NCBI GenBank assembly: GCA_945871815.1
Contig: CAMBXM010000017.1
Coordinates: 1-37,333 of the forward strand
DNA: 37,333 nucleotides
Reading direction: 5' to 3'
Source of the DNA: Singulisphaera sp. GP187
GTDB taxonomy: Bacteria; Planctomycetota; UBA1135; UBA2386
Shown here: positions 1 through 8,529 of the stretch, in pieces
Layout of the letters: the number at the start of each line of letters is the position of its first letter
How positions within the stretch are numbered: position 1 is the first letter of the stretch
The notes under the pieces: generated by a model
The model's input: the letters and a program-made list of their open reading frames with translations, nothing else
Told to the model about the DNA's origin: nothing
Database searches by the model: none
Position numbers and translations under genes: made by a program

Positions 1-2250
1 CGCGCCGGCGGCGTCGGGCTGCAGTGCTGCCGCGGTGCGCTGCGCCAGCGCGTTCAACTCGGCGAGGTCATCGCCGTAGAGCTTGATGCCAACCGGCGTC
101 TTGATGCCGGTCGCCAGCATGTTGAGGCGGTTCTCGATCGGGTACGGCCAAGCGTTGGCCATGCCTGGCAGTTCGACGATTGCATCGAGGCCTTGGTGTT
201 GTGTGCCATCGGCGTCGGTCCAGCCGTACTTCAGTTCCTCCATCGTGATCGGCCGCGAGCGCGGCATGACCATCGCGAGCAGGTCCTTGCTCCAGTCGAG
301 GAAGGCCGGCCAATCGTCATAGTCCCGCGGCACCGTGCGCGTACGCCATTTGGTGCGGTCTGGTTCGAGCTGAACGACAGTCTCGATCATCGACAGCGGT
401 GCCGGGTCGGTCGCGGTCTCGGCGCGGCCGATCTTGCCGTGCACACTGCGAACCTCCGGCACGAGGTGAATCAACTTGTCGGTCTGCTGCAGCACTTCGC
501 GGGCTTTGCCAACGCTGACGCTGGCGGCAGTCGTCGGCATGTAGAGCAAATCGCCCTCGTCGAGCTTGGGCATGAACTCGGAACCGATGGCGCGGATCGG
601 GTAGATCGTCGAGGCCCCGAGCAGGAGCACCGAGATCAGCGTGGCCCACGGGTGCTTGAGGCACAGCCAGAAGAACGGCTCGTAGAGCGCTTCGCTGATG
701 CGCTGGATCGGGTTTCTGTCCTCGCGCGGGATGCGGCCGCGGACCAGCGTGACCATCAGTGCCGGCACGACCGTGATGCCGAGGATTGCCCCGGCCGCGA
801 TCGCAAAGGTCTTGGTCCACGCCAGCGGCGTGAACATGCGCGCCGATTCGCCGCCGAGCGTGAAGATCGGGAGGAAGCTGACGGTGATGACCAGCAGCGA
901 GCTGAACAGACTCGGCGCTACTTCGCGGGCTGCGGCGAGGACCAGGTCCTGTTGTTTTGGCATCGGCGTGCCGTCGCGCTCGAACGCGAGCCTGGCAGCA
1001 AAGATGTGCTTGTGCGCGTTCTCGACCAGCACGACGCCGCTGTCGACCATCACGCCGATCGCGAGTGCGAGTCCGCCGATCGACATGATGTTGGCGTTGA
1101 TGCCGAACAGCGTCATCAGCAGGATCGAGACCAGTAGCCCGATTGGCAGCACGAGGATCGCGACCAGGGCCGAGCGCACATGCAGCAGAAACAGCAGGCA
1201 GATGGCGCCGGTGACCAGTAGTTCTTCGAACACCGCTTCGGTCAGCGTGTCGACGGCGCGGCCGATGACCAGCGATCGATCGTAGGTCTCGACGATGGTC
1301 ACGCCTGCGGGTAGGCCAGCCTTCAAGTCGGACAGCCGTTGCTTGACGTCCTGGATCACTTGGTAGGCATTGGCACCAAACCGCGCGACGACGATGCCGC
1401 CGACGGCCTCGCCCGCGCCGTCGAGTTCGCCGACGCTGCGTCGGGCCTCGCCGCCGATCGCGAGGTTGGCGACGTCGGCCAAGAGCACTGGCGCACCGTT
1501 CTTGCCAAGGCCCACGGGCACGAGCCGCAAGTCGTCGAGACCTTTGAGGTAGCCGCGCGAACGCACCATGTACTCCTGTTCGCCGCGTTCGATGACTGAG
1601 CCACCGACGTCGTCGTTGCTGGCGCGGATTGCCGTCACGACGGCGTCGAGCGTGAGGCCGTAGGCGTAGAGCCGTTCTTGATCGAGCGTGACCTGGTACT
1701 GCTTGACGAAGCCGCCGAAGCTCGCAATCTCGGCGACACCCTCGACCGCCGACAGGGGATAGCGAAGGTAGTAGTCCTGCAGCGCGCGCAGTTGGGCGAG
1801 GTCATGGCGATCGCTCTTCAGCGCGTATTGGTAGACCCAGCCGACGCCCGTCGCGTCGGGCCCGAGCTTGGGTTCGACGCCATCGGGCAGGCGATCGCGC
1901 AGCGTCGAGAGGTACTCGAGTACGCGGCTGCGTGCCCAGTAGATGTCGGTGCCGTCCTCGAACAGCACGTAGACGAACGACTGCTCGAACATCGACAGGC
2001 CGCGCACATAGGTTGCGCCCGGCACTGCGAGCAATGCGCTCGACAGCGGATACGTGACTTGGTCGTCGACGACTTGCGGGTTCTGGCCTTCGTACTCCGT
2101 GGTCACGATGACCTGGACGTCGGACAGATCGGGGATCGCATCGAGTCGGACGTTGCGCAGACCCCAGACGCCAAACACCAGCAGTGCCGCCGTGCACATC
2201 AGCACCAGCGCGCGGTTCTTGACCGAGAGCTCGACGATGCGCGCGATCAC
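1..2250 (-). CDS. cusA: CusA-type Cu(I)/Ag(I) efflux RND pump, 3' end beyond window
   Basis: Inner-membrane proton-driven RND pump that, with CusB and an outer-membrane channel, expels monovalent copper or silver. 750 residues are visible; the family is about 1,050, so the gene continues past the left edge. The start is a GTG at 2250 whose GTGA overlaps the cusB stop. Substrate evidence: the three methionines of the E. coli CusA metal relay appear at M571 (LLYMPTT), M621 (PLSMIETVV) and M711 (NRLNMLATGIKTP). The proton-relay Asp of TM4 is D403 in GVMVDSGVVLVENAHKH. About 40 extra residues lie between the second and third Met compared with E. coli CusA, as I recall for some other family members. 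The HME-RND assignment is very secure; copper/silver over zinc/cobalt follows from the methionines. Confidence 0.95.
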   Translation of the reverse strand, partial: MIARIVELSVKNRALVLMCTAALLVFGVWGLRNVRLDAIPDLSDVQVIVTTEYEGQNPQVVDDQVTYPLSSALLAVPGATYVRGLSMFEQSFVYVLFEDGTDIYWARSRVLEYLSTLRDRLPDGVEPKLGPDATGVGWVYQYALKSDRHDLAQLRALQDYYLRYPLSAVEGVAEIASFGGFVKQYQVTLDQERLYAYGLTLDAVVTAIRASNDDVGGSVIERGEQEYMVRSRGYLKGLDDLRLVPVGLGKNGAPVLLADVANLAIGGEARRSVGELDGAGEAVGGIVVARFGANAYQVIQDVKQRLSDLKAGLPAGVTIVETYDRSLVIGRAVDTLTEAVFEELLVTGAICLLFLLHVRSALVAILVLPIGLLVSILLMTLFGINANIMSIGGLALAIGVMVDSGVVLVENAHKHIFAARLAFERDGTPMPKQQDLVLAAAREVAPSLFSSLLVITVSFLPIFTLGGESARMFTPLAWTKTFAIAAGAILGITVVPALMVTLVRGRIPREDRNPIQRISEALYEPFFWLCLKHPWATLISVLLLGASTIYPIRAIGSEFMPKLDEGDLLYMPTTAASVSVGKAREVLQQTDKLIHLVPEVRSVHGKIGRAETATDPAPLSMIETVVQLEPDRTKWRTRTVPRDYDDWPAFLDWSKDLLAMVMPRSRPITMEELKYGWTDADGTQHQGLDAIVELPGMANAWPYPIENRLNMLATGIKTPVGIKLYGDDLAELNALAQRTAAALQPDAAGA

Positions 2251-4088
2251 TTGGGGGCTCCCGCCGACAACGGCAGCGAACGGCGGACGGTGCCGCAGTC
2301 CAGCATCGAACTGCCGTAGTAGGGATTGCGGGTCTTGTCGTCGGCCTGGAGCCAATCGGCCTCAGCCATCGGACAGTGGTGGATGTAGAGCATCGCACCC
2401 GCGGTGCCGCTTGGGCGCGCCACTTCGAACAGCTGCATTGTCGCCTGGCTGATCTGCTTCCACGACACGCGCGCGGCTTCGAGGTCGGCGCTCGGCCGAT
2501 CGAGCAGGTTGGTCAGTTCGGTCGCCGGCAACTGCACCGGCGGTACGGTCGCGGTGGTCACCACGGCGTCGGCACTCGCACGCATGGCTTGCAGCAAGCC
2601 GAGGTCGAAGCGGTCCTGGGCGAGTGCTTCTGACACCGCGAGGTAGGCGGCGGCAAGTGCGTCGATGGACTGTTGGCTCGCTGGCGTGAGCGGGATTGCC
2701 ACCGGCGGCGGGAGGTCGCCGCCGGGCATCATCCCTTCGTTCTCGAACTTGCGAGCGCCTTCGCGCAGACGACTCTCGGAGTCGATCAAGAACTGGCCGC
2801 TGGTGACGACGAGATCTCCTGGTGCGATGCCATCGAGAATCTGCACGAAGCCGTCGTCGTCCGTCGCTCCAGTCCGAACTACGCGCGGCGAGAAGTGGCC
2901 CTTGCCGACCGCGAGCCAGATGAGCTGTCGTCGACCGGTGTCGAGCACCGCCTCTTGGGGGACGCGCACGGCTGCACTGGCGACCGGCACGGTGAAGCGC
3001 ACGCGGGCCCACATGCCAGGACGCAACGCGCCCTCACGGTTGTCGATCGCCAGACGCACGGTGCCCGTCCGCGTCGTCCGATCGACCTCGGGAGCAACGA
3101 ACACGACGTTGCCCTTCCACTCGCGCAGCGGCACGTCGTCAAACGTGGCGGTGCCTTCGAGTCCGGTCTGGAGTGCCTGCAACTGTGAGGACGGCACCTG
3201 GGCGTCGAGCCACAGTGTCGACAGATCGCTGATGCGCAACAGCACACTGTTCTTCATTGCCGGCGCCCCTCGGACAACGTCGCGCTGCAGCAGCACACCG
3301 GCGACGGGGCTCGGCCATGGCAGCGCGCGCAGGGGTTCGGTGCGCTTTGCGAGGAGTTCGATCGCCGCGGCGCTGACGTCCCATAGGGCGAGCTTGCTCT
3401 TGGCGGCGAGGACCAAAGCGGCATCCCCGCTCTGGGCGGCGGCGATCAGCTCGGACTGGGCGACCAGGAGTTCGGGCGCGTAGACCGAGAACAGGGCGTC
3501 GCCCTCTTCGATGCGCATGCCAACGGTGTCAGCGAAGAGATCCTCGACGAAGCCGTCGAACTTCAGCGCGATATCGGCGAGCCCGGTCTCGGCTGCGCGC
3601 AGTTCGCCAAACGCGCGCACGCTGCGCTGCATCGGCGAGCGCACCGCAGCGGTGACCCGTACGCCCATGTTCTGCACCACGGTGGGATCGATGGTGATCT
3701 CGTGCGCGGACCCGCCGAGCGATGCGACGGTGCCGACGGGCACGAGGTCCATGCGACACGACGGGCACAGTCCGGGCTCCGTGACGCGGACGGTTGGGTG
3801 CATGGAGCACGTGTAGATCGTGCCGCTCGCAACGGTGGTCCCACCGTGGCGGCGACCGACGGCGAACGCGCCTTCCGCCGTGGCAAACAACACCACGAAT
3901 AGTGCCATGGCGGGCATGGAGCGCAGGGCAAGGACGCGTCCGCGCGCGAACGACACGAGCACCGCAAACCAGACGATCAGAACAACGAGGGCACTGAAGT
4001 AGACGTAGATCGGGAGCATCGGGAACGCGGACGCAGGTGGTCGCGGATCACGACCAGTGCAAGGCTCCTGCGTTTTGCGCCACGGCAC
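2247..4088 (-). CDS. cusB: CusB-type efflux RND periplasmic adaptor with heavy-metal-binding domain
   Basis: Membrane-fusion protein of the Cus pump, 613 aa from the GTG at 4088, which has AGAGGGA just upstream. An ATG at 4019 (590 aa) is the alternative and has no clear ribosome binding site. Order of parts: two hydrophobic segments (about residues 27-46 and 58-76), a heavy-metal-binding motif YTCSMHPTVRV..LCPSCRMDLVPVG (about 91-117), the barrel-sandwich/hairpin and beta-barrel core (about 130-440), and a C-terminal DUF3347-like domain with HCPMA and NPYYGSSMLDCG. The Met/Cys/His-rich N- and C-terminal elements fit periplasmic copper handling. It overlaps cusA by 4 nt and follows a Cys-rich secreted protein by 45 nt, so the three probably form one operon. 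Two hydrophobic segments in place of one signal peptide are unusual. Confidence 0.93.
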   Translation of the reverse strand: MPWRKTQEPCTGRDPRPPASAFPMLPIYVYFSALVVLIVWFAVLVSFARGRVLALRSMPAMALFVVLFATAEGAFAVGRRHGGTTVASGTIYTCSMHPTVRVTEPGLCPSCRMDLVPVGTVASLGGSAHEITIDPTVVQNMGVRVTAAVRSPMQRSVRAFGELRAAETGLADIALKFDGFVEDLFADTVGMRIEEGDALFSVYAPELLVAQSELIAAAQSGDAALVLAAKSKLALWDVSAAAIELLAKRTEPLRALPWPSPVAGVLLQRDVVRGAPAMKNSVLLRISDLSTLWLDAQVPSSQLQALQTGLEGTATFDDVPLREWKGNVVFVAPEVDRTTRTGTVRLAIDNREGALRPGMWARVRFTVPVASAAVRVPQEAVLDTGRRQLIWLAVGKGHFSPRVVRTGATDDDGFVQILDGIAPGDLVVTSGQFLIDSESRLREGARKFENEGMMPGGDLPPPVAIPLTPASQQSIDALAAAYLAVSEALAQDRFDLGLLQAMRASADAVVTTATVPPVQLPATELTNLLDRPSADLEAARVSWKQISQATMQLFEVARPSGTAGAMLYIHHCPMAEADWLQADDKTRNPYYGSSMLDCGTVRRSLPLSAGAPK

Positions 4089-4133
4089 CGGTCCCTCTCG
4101 CAGTGGGTACGGAGTGTCCCCACTGAGGGACCG

Positions 4134-4541
4134 CTAGAGTCGCCAGACGGAGTAGGCGACTTGACGCGTGCGATACGGCAGCGGGCCGTGCGCGAATGGG
4201 CACGGGGCCGCGGCGATGACTACAGCTGGTTCGCGAACCTGCGGCAGGCGCGGCGGGGCGCGTGCGGGTTCGGGCGCGCAGAGGGGGTTCGTGAGCTTCG
4301 GTCCGTCGGGCGCCGGCGTCGGCGCAGGCTCGCGCTCGGGGGCTTTGCAATCGCAGTTCCGTTCCCCGCGCGTTGCTTCGCTCTCGGCCTCGTCGGGGCA
4401 GCAGCAGGACTGCTGCTCGCGGCACGACGACATCGGCTCGGTGTCGTTGCCGCAGTGCCGTGCCGGTTGGGCAGGAGCACCGGCGCTGAGCATCAGCGCG
4501 CAGAGCAACCAACACAGCAGGCCACGGAGACGAGAACTCAT
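4134..4541 (-). CDS. Small secreted Cys-rich protein at the head of the cus operon
   Basis: Unrecognised 135-aa protein starting at the ATG at 4541. It has an N-terminal signal peptide (SSRLRG then a hydrophobic run to about residue 20, probable cleavage after AGAPA). Next is a Cys-dense stretch at residues 30-65 with CREQQSCCCPDEA and NCDCKAP, then a proline/alanine-rich tail with one further Cys-Pro-Phe-Ala-His. The spacing of Cys plus acidic residues suggests binding of a soft metal such as Cu(I). It lies 45 nt upstream of cusB on the same strand, so it is likely co-expressed with the pump. A periplasmic copper buffer or sensor is inferred from position and composition only. A longer in-frame open frame runs upstream to 5297, but its extra part reads antisense to the CusA fragment and is not credible. 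Confidence 0.65.
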   Translation of the reverse strand: MSSRLRGLLCWLLCALMLSAGAPAQPARHCGNDTEPMSSCREQQSCCCPDEAESEATRGERNCDCKAPEREPAPTPAPDGPKLTNPLCAPEPARAPPRLPQVREPAVVIAAAPCPFAHGPLPYRTRQVAYSVWRL

Positions 4542-4628
4542 GAAGTGCAGGACACTATCGGCGCCGACGGGCGATGGGAAGGAGTGGGGGCCGTCACGAG
4601 GCGGCTGCCAGTCCGCCACTAGGCTGCA

Positions 4629-5255
4629 GTGGAACCCCCAACGGTGCTGCTGCCGGCCGGATGTTCGCGAGAATGGGCCGGCACCTTCGAGGCACTCGAG
4701 CGATCGGAGGAGCGACTGCTGGTCCTCATCCCGGTGACGTTGGTGCTGATCGTACTGCTTCTTTACTGGGGGGCGCGCTCGTGGTTTCGCGTCGGCGTGA
4801 TCCTCCTGGCGGTGCCGTTCTCGCGGATCGGTGCGTTCTGGTTGCTGTGGGCGCTCGACTACGACATGAGTCTGGCGGTGTGGGTCGGGATCATCGCGCT
4901 GCTCGGCATCGACGCGGAGACCGGGCAGATCATGCTGCTCTACCTCGATAGCGAGTACGAGAAGGCCGAGCGGGCGGGCAAGTTGCAGAACCTCTCGGAC
5001 CTGCACCACGCGATCTTCCAAGGTGCGGTCAAACGATTGCGCCCCAAGTCCATGACCGTGGCGACGGACATGATCGGGCTGCTGCCATTGCTGTGGGCAG
5101 TGGGCACCGGCGCGGATGTCACGCGGCGGTTGGTCGCCCCGCTGATCGGCGGCATCACGATCCGCTTCTTCATGGAACTCTTGGTCTACCCGGTGGTCTT
5201 CTTGCTGTGGAAGCGGCGGCAGCTCAGGACGGCCCTCAGTCCGATTGCGGCGTGA
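4629..5255 (+). pseudogene. Orphan C-terminal fragment of a CusA/CzcA-like RND pump
   Basis: 208 residues homologous only to the C-terminal quarter of HME-RND pumps. It begins in the last periplasmic strand (LPAGCSREWAGTFEALERS) and carries the final transmembrane block with AETGQIMLLYLDSE, LRPKSMTVATDMIGLLPLLW and the end helix. An in-frame TAG at 4620-4622 immediately precedes the possible GTG at 4629, so nothing upstream restores the missing roughly 830 residues. The reading frame itself is intact, without stops or frameshifts. It lies head-to-head with the Cys-rich/cusB/cusA operon. It could be the remnant of a second pump gene after deletion or inversion, or a retained membrane half-domain. 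I favour a remnant; the clean frame suggests the event was recent or that the fragment is still expressed. Confidence 0.75.
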
Positions 5256-5260
5256 GACCT

Positions 5261-5278
5261 CGGCAGTTGCAACTGCCG
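5261..5278. promoter_or_regulatory. Perfect 18-bp palindrome, candidate operator
   Basis: The sequence CGGCAGTTGCAACTGCCG reads identically on both strands with no spacer. It lies 5 nt after the RND fragment stop and 37 nt before the GTG of the ABC ATPase gene. There is no loop and no T-tract, which argues against a terminator and fits a dimeric repressor site controlling the downstream ABC operon. No promoter boxes could be assigned with confidence. Confidence 0.4.
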
Positions 5279-5315
5279 CTTGCCATTGCGGCGCCACGGG
5301 GTAACCAGGGACAGT

Positions 5316-6008
5316 GTGAGCGTCCCCGTCGTGTCATTGTCCGCGGTGCACAAGTCCTGTCGCGAAGGCCGCACGGACCGCGCGATCCTGAACGGGGTCG
5401 ATTTCGAACTCGCGCCTGCTACATCCTGCGCGATCGTCGGTCGCTCGGGCTCCGGCAAGTCGACGCTGCTCAACCTGATCGCTGGGCTCGATCGTCCAGA
5501 CCGTGGGCGGATCGCACTGCTCGGGCACGACCTCGCGGCGCTTGACGAAAAGGCCCGGGCCAACGTCCGCCAGCAGCACGTCGGGTTCGTGTTCCAGGCC
5601 TTCCACCTGCTGCCGACCTTGACGGCGTTGGAGAACGTGCTCCTGCCCCTCGAACTGGCGCGGCGGGAACGGAGCGCATCGATGGCGCGCGCGAAGGACC
5701 TGCTGCGGCGCGTCGGTTTGGCGGATCGCGCCGGTGCGTTTCCGGCGGTGTTGTCAGGCGGCGAGCAGCAGCGATTGTCGGTAGCGCGCGCCGTGGCGCT
5801 GCAGCCGGCCCTGGTACTCGCCGACGAACCTACTGGCAACCTCGACGACGAGTCGGCGCAAGACGTGTTCTCGTTGTTGTTGTCGGTGGTGTTGGAGCAG
5901 GCCGGAAGTCTGCTCGTGGTCACCCACGCGACCGCCGTGGCGCGGCAGTGCACGCGCACGCTCCGGCTCAGTCACGGCAAGCTCGAAGTCGAGGCGCTGT
6001 CGTTGTGA
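5316..6008 (+). CDS. ABC transporter ATP-binding protein (LolD/MacB/AttE type)
   Basis: Cytoplasmic ATPase of a type VII (MacB/LolCDE-like) exporter, 230 aa from the GTG at 5316, which is preceded by AGGGA four bases upstream; an upstream TTG at 5280 is less likely. Motifs: Walker A GRSGSGKST at residues 42-50, Q-loop Q94 in VFQAFHLLP, signature LSGGEQQR at 146-153, Walker B LVLADEPTGNL with E171, and switch His H204 in VVTHA. The LADEPTGNLD form is characteristic of the LolD/MacB/FtsE group. The gene overlaps the permease gene by 4 nt (GTGA), so the two are translationally coupled. With the permease and the CrtC/AttH-like lipoprotein it matches the AttEFGH arrangement, in which this would be the AttE role. 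Confidence 0.9.
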   Translation: MSVPVVSLSAVHKSCREGRTDRAILNGVDFELAPATSCAIVGRSGSGKSTLLNLIAGLDRPDRGRIALLGHDLAALDEKARANVRQQHVGFVFQAFHLLPTLTALENVLLPLELARRERSASMARAKDLLRRVGLADRAGAFPAVLSGGEQQRLSVARAVALQPALVLADEPTGNLDDESAQDVFSLLLSVVLEQAGSLLVVTHATAVARQCTRTLRLSHGKLEVEALSL

Positions 6009-8527
6009 CCGGGTTGCTGCTGCGCTGGAGCGCGCGCCATCATGGGCGACAGCCGTTGCGCAGTGCGCTCGCGGTGCTCGGGATCGCCGTCGGCATCGCT
6101 CTGCTCGTCGCCGTGCAAGCCACGATGGCAAGTGCGTCCGCGGCGTTCGCGGCCGCGTCCGAGGCGCTGACCGGCAGGGCCACGCACGCGGTGCGCGGCG
6201 AGCAGGGCTTCGTGCCCGTGCGGGTGCTGGCGGCACTCGCTACGGAGCGCGGTGTCGTGGCCGCGCCGGTCGTCGAGGCGCTGGTGCAGCCTTCGACCTC
6301 GTACCGGCGAACCGTGCGCGTTCTCGGCATCGATCCGTTGGTCGATGGCCTCGTGCGACCGGGGACCGGTGCAATCGCGGGGCTGTCCTTGGCGGGACTG
6401 TTGACGACCCGCGGCGGTTTCGTGGCGACGCGTGCAACCTGCGCGCGGCTCGCTCTCGACGACAGCGGCGCGACGACGTTGTTTGCCGGTGGCCGCGCCG
6501 TCGGTGCCCAGCGCTTGCTCGCGATTCCTGACGATGCAGTCGCTGGCCTTCTTGACGTGCTGCTCGTCGACATCGCAACCGCGCAGGAGTGGAACGGACG
6601 GGAGGATCGCGTCGATCGCATCGACCTCGTGCTCGATGACGGCGTCGATGTGCAAGCGCTGTCCGCTCGACTGCAGGCGCTCGAGCCCTCGATTCGCGTC
6701 GAAGCCAATGCCGCGCGCGCGTCGTTTCACGAACTGACGGCGGCCTTCACCAGCAACCTGCAAGCGATGGGGCTGCTGGCGTTGTTGGTCGGAGCCTTCT
6801 TGGTGCATGCGGCGATGCGGGCGGCGGTGGCTGGTCGGCAGGTCGAGTTCGCGCTGTTGCGCGCGCTCGGTGCCGACGCCTTTCGCATCGGCCGCGCGGT
6901 CGCGCGCGAGAGTGTGCTGCTCGGCTTGCTCGGCAGTGGCGTTGGGCTCGTTTGCGGCTGGATCGCGGCGCAACTGCTGATCGACCCTCTGGTTCGTACG
7001 CTGAACGATCACTTCGCGACCTTCGCGTTGCACTCGGTTCGGTTGGATGCATGGCTCGCGGTGACGGCGATGGTGCTGGGCCCCATGACTGCGGTCCTGG
7101 CATCACTCTGGCCCTTGGCCGAGGCGATGCAGGCGCCGCCGCGTGCGGTGTTCGTCAGTGGACGGCTGCCGCAGCGCAGCTTGCAAGCGCCGCTGTGGCT
7201 GTTGTTGCCGCTCGCAATCGGTTCGTGGATCTTGCTGCAGAATGCCGGCCGCAACGTCGTCATGGCGCACGGCGGCATGCTGCTCGCTTTGGTCGCGATC
7301 GCGCTCGTGGTGCCGCGCGCCATGGAGCTGTTGCTCGCGGGCACCGCGCGGGTAGTCGCGAATGCCGGGCCGTGGCTCGCCTACGTCGCCCGCAGTGCCG
7401 CGAGCTCGCGCTTGCGCGTGGGCTCTTCGGTTTCGGCCCTGGTGCTCGCCGTCGGCATCACGACTGGCATGGGGGCCATGGTGCAGAGCTTTCGCAGCAG
7501 CGTCGCCAATTGGCTCGACGAAGTGATTCCGGCCGATGTCTACGTGGCGCTGCCGGGCAGCGTTGACGAACGCGAACACGGCGAGTTGTCCGCGGACGCG
7601 CTGTCGGCGCTGCGAGCGTTGCCGGGCCTCGCTGCGGTGTCGACCTACCGGCCGATGCGCGTGGCCGCGAGTTTTCACGGCGGGCCGTTCGAAGAGACCT
7701 CGATCACGGTCTTCGGCCCGTCTCCGCGCGTGCTCGAGAGGTTGCCGTTGATCGACGGCGGCGACGCGGCGCGCGCAGCATTCCAGCAGGGCAACGGGGC
7801 CATTGCGACCGAGCCGCTGGCGGCGCGGCTGTCGCTGACGATCGGGTCGCCGATCGCCGTTGCGTGCGGCGAGGGCGTGCGACGCACGACGATCGTCGGC
7901 ATCGAACGACACTACCGCAACCCGCGCGGCGAACTGCTGCTGCCGACGTCGTGGTTCCCGAAGCTCCAACCGGAGTCCTTGGGACTCGAGGCGATGTCTG
8001 GCGAAAGCCAGGATGCTCTGGCGGAGCGTGTGCGCACCGTGGTGCATGCGCTTCCACAGGCCCTGATCGTCAGCACCCGAGAATCGGTGGAGCGGACCTC
8101 GTTGAAGGTCTTCGACCGTACGTTTGCGATCACGGATGCGCTGCGGCTGCTGTGCATTCTGATTGCCGTGCTCGGGATCTGGTCGTCGTTCGCGGCACTG
8201 CAACTCGATCGGCAGAAGGAGATCGCGGTGCTGCGCACGCTGGGCGCCACGCCGCGACACGTGGTGCTGCTCGTGCTCGGCCAAACGACGTTGCTCGGGG
8301 TCTGGGCTGGGTTCCTGGCGCTGCCCGTCGGCGCCTTCGTCGGCTACGTACTGGCCACGGTCGTCAACCGCGGATCGTTTGGCTGGACCTTGACCGAGTT
8401 CACGTTGCCGCCCGCGCTCTTGTGGGAGGCGATCTGGCTGGCGGTGGGCTCGGCGTTCTTGGCTGGCCTGTGGCCGGCATGGCGAATGGCGCGTGCGGTG
8501 CCGGCCGTGGCGTTGCGGGAGGAATGA
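6005..8527 (+). CDS. FtsX-family ABC permease, long fused form (AttF/AttG-like)
   Basis: 840-aa inner-membrane permease of the MacB/FtsX superfamily, start GTG 6005 overlapping the ATPase stop. Layout: first transmembrane helix (about 20-40) followed by a periplasmic domain (about 45-245), then helices around 250-440 containing FALLRALGADAFRIGR. A second membrane-periplasm-membrane unit follows, with a helix near 475-500, a periplasmic part to about 700, and closing helices with IAVLRTLGATPRHV. The two copies of the LRxLGA coupling-helix motif show that two FtsX units are fused in one chain, equal to separate AttF and AttG or LolC and LolE subunits. Such permeases do not move solutes across the membrane but use ATP to extract or release envelope substrates. 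Substrate unknown; the following lipoprotein gene is the likely partner. Confidence 0.88.
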   Translation: MTGLLLRWSARHHGRQPLRSALAVLGIAVGIALLVAVQATMASASAAFAAASEALTGRATHAVRGEQGFVPVRVLAALATERGVVAAPVVEALVQPSTSYRRTVRVLGIDPLVDGLVRPGTGAIAGLSLAGLLTTRGGFVATRATCARLALDDSGATTLFAGGRAVGAQRLLAIPDDAVAGLLDVLLVDIATAQEWNGREDRVDRIDLVLDDGVDVQALSARLQALEPSIRVEANAARASFHELTAAFTSNLQAMGLLALLVGAFLVHAAMRAAVAGRQVEFALLRALGADAFRIGRAVARESVLLGLLGSGVGLVCGWIAAQLLIDPLVRTLNDHFATFALHSVRLDAWLAVTAMVLGPMTAVLASLWPLAEAMQAPPRAVFVSGRLPQRSLQAPLWLLLPLAIGSWILLQNAGRNVVMAHGGMLLALVAIALVVPRAMELLLAGTARVVANAGPWLAYVARSAASSRLRVGSSVSALVLAVGITTGMGAMVQSFRSSVANWLDEVIPADVYVALPGSVDEREHGELSADALSALRALPGLAAVSTYRPMRVAASFHGGPFEETSITVFGPSPRVLERLPLIDGGDAARAAFQQGNGAIATEPLAARLSLTIGSPIAVACGEGVRRTTIVGIERHYRNPRGELLLPTSWFPKLQPESLGLEAMSGESQDALAERVRTVVHALPQALIVSTRESVERTSLKVFDRTFAITDALRLLCILIAVLGIWSSFAALQLDRQKEIAVLRTLGATPRHVVLLVLGQTTLLGVWAGFLALPVGAFVGYVLATVVNRGSFGWTLTEFTLPPALLWEAIWLAVGSAFLAGLWPAWRMARAVPAVALREE

Positions 8528-8529
8528 CG

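Noticed and set aside
193-1137. 314-codon plus-strand open frame
   Set aside because: It lies opposite cusA, whose product is clearly conserved; its translation is low-complexity Arg/Asp/Glu-rich, a common shadow in GC-rich DNA.
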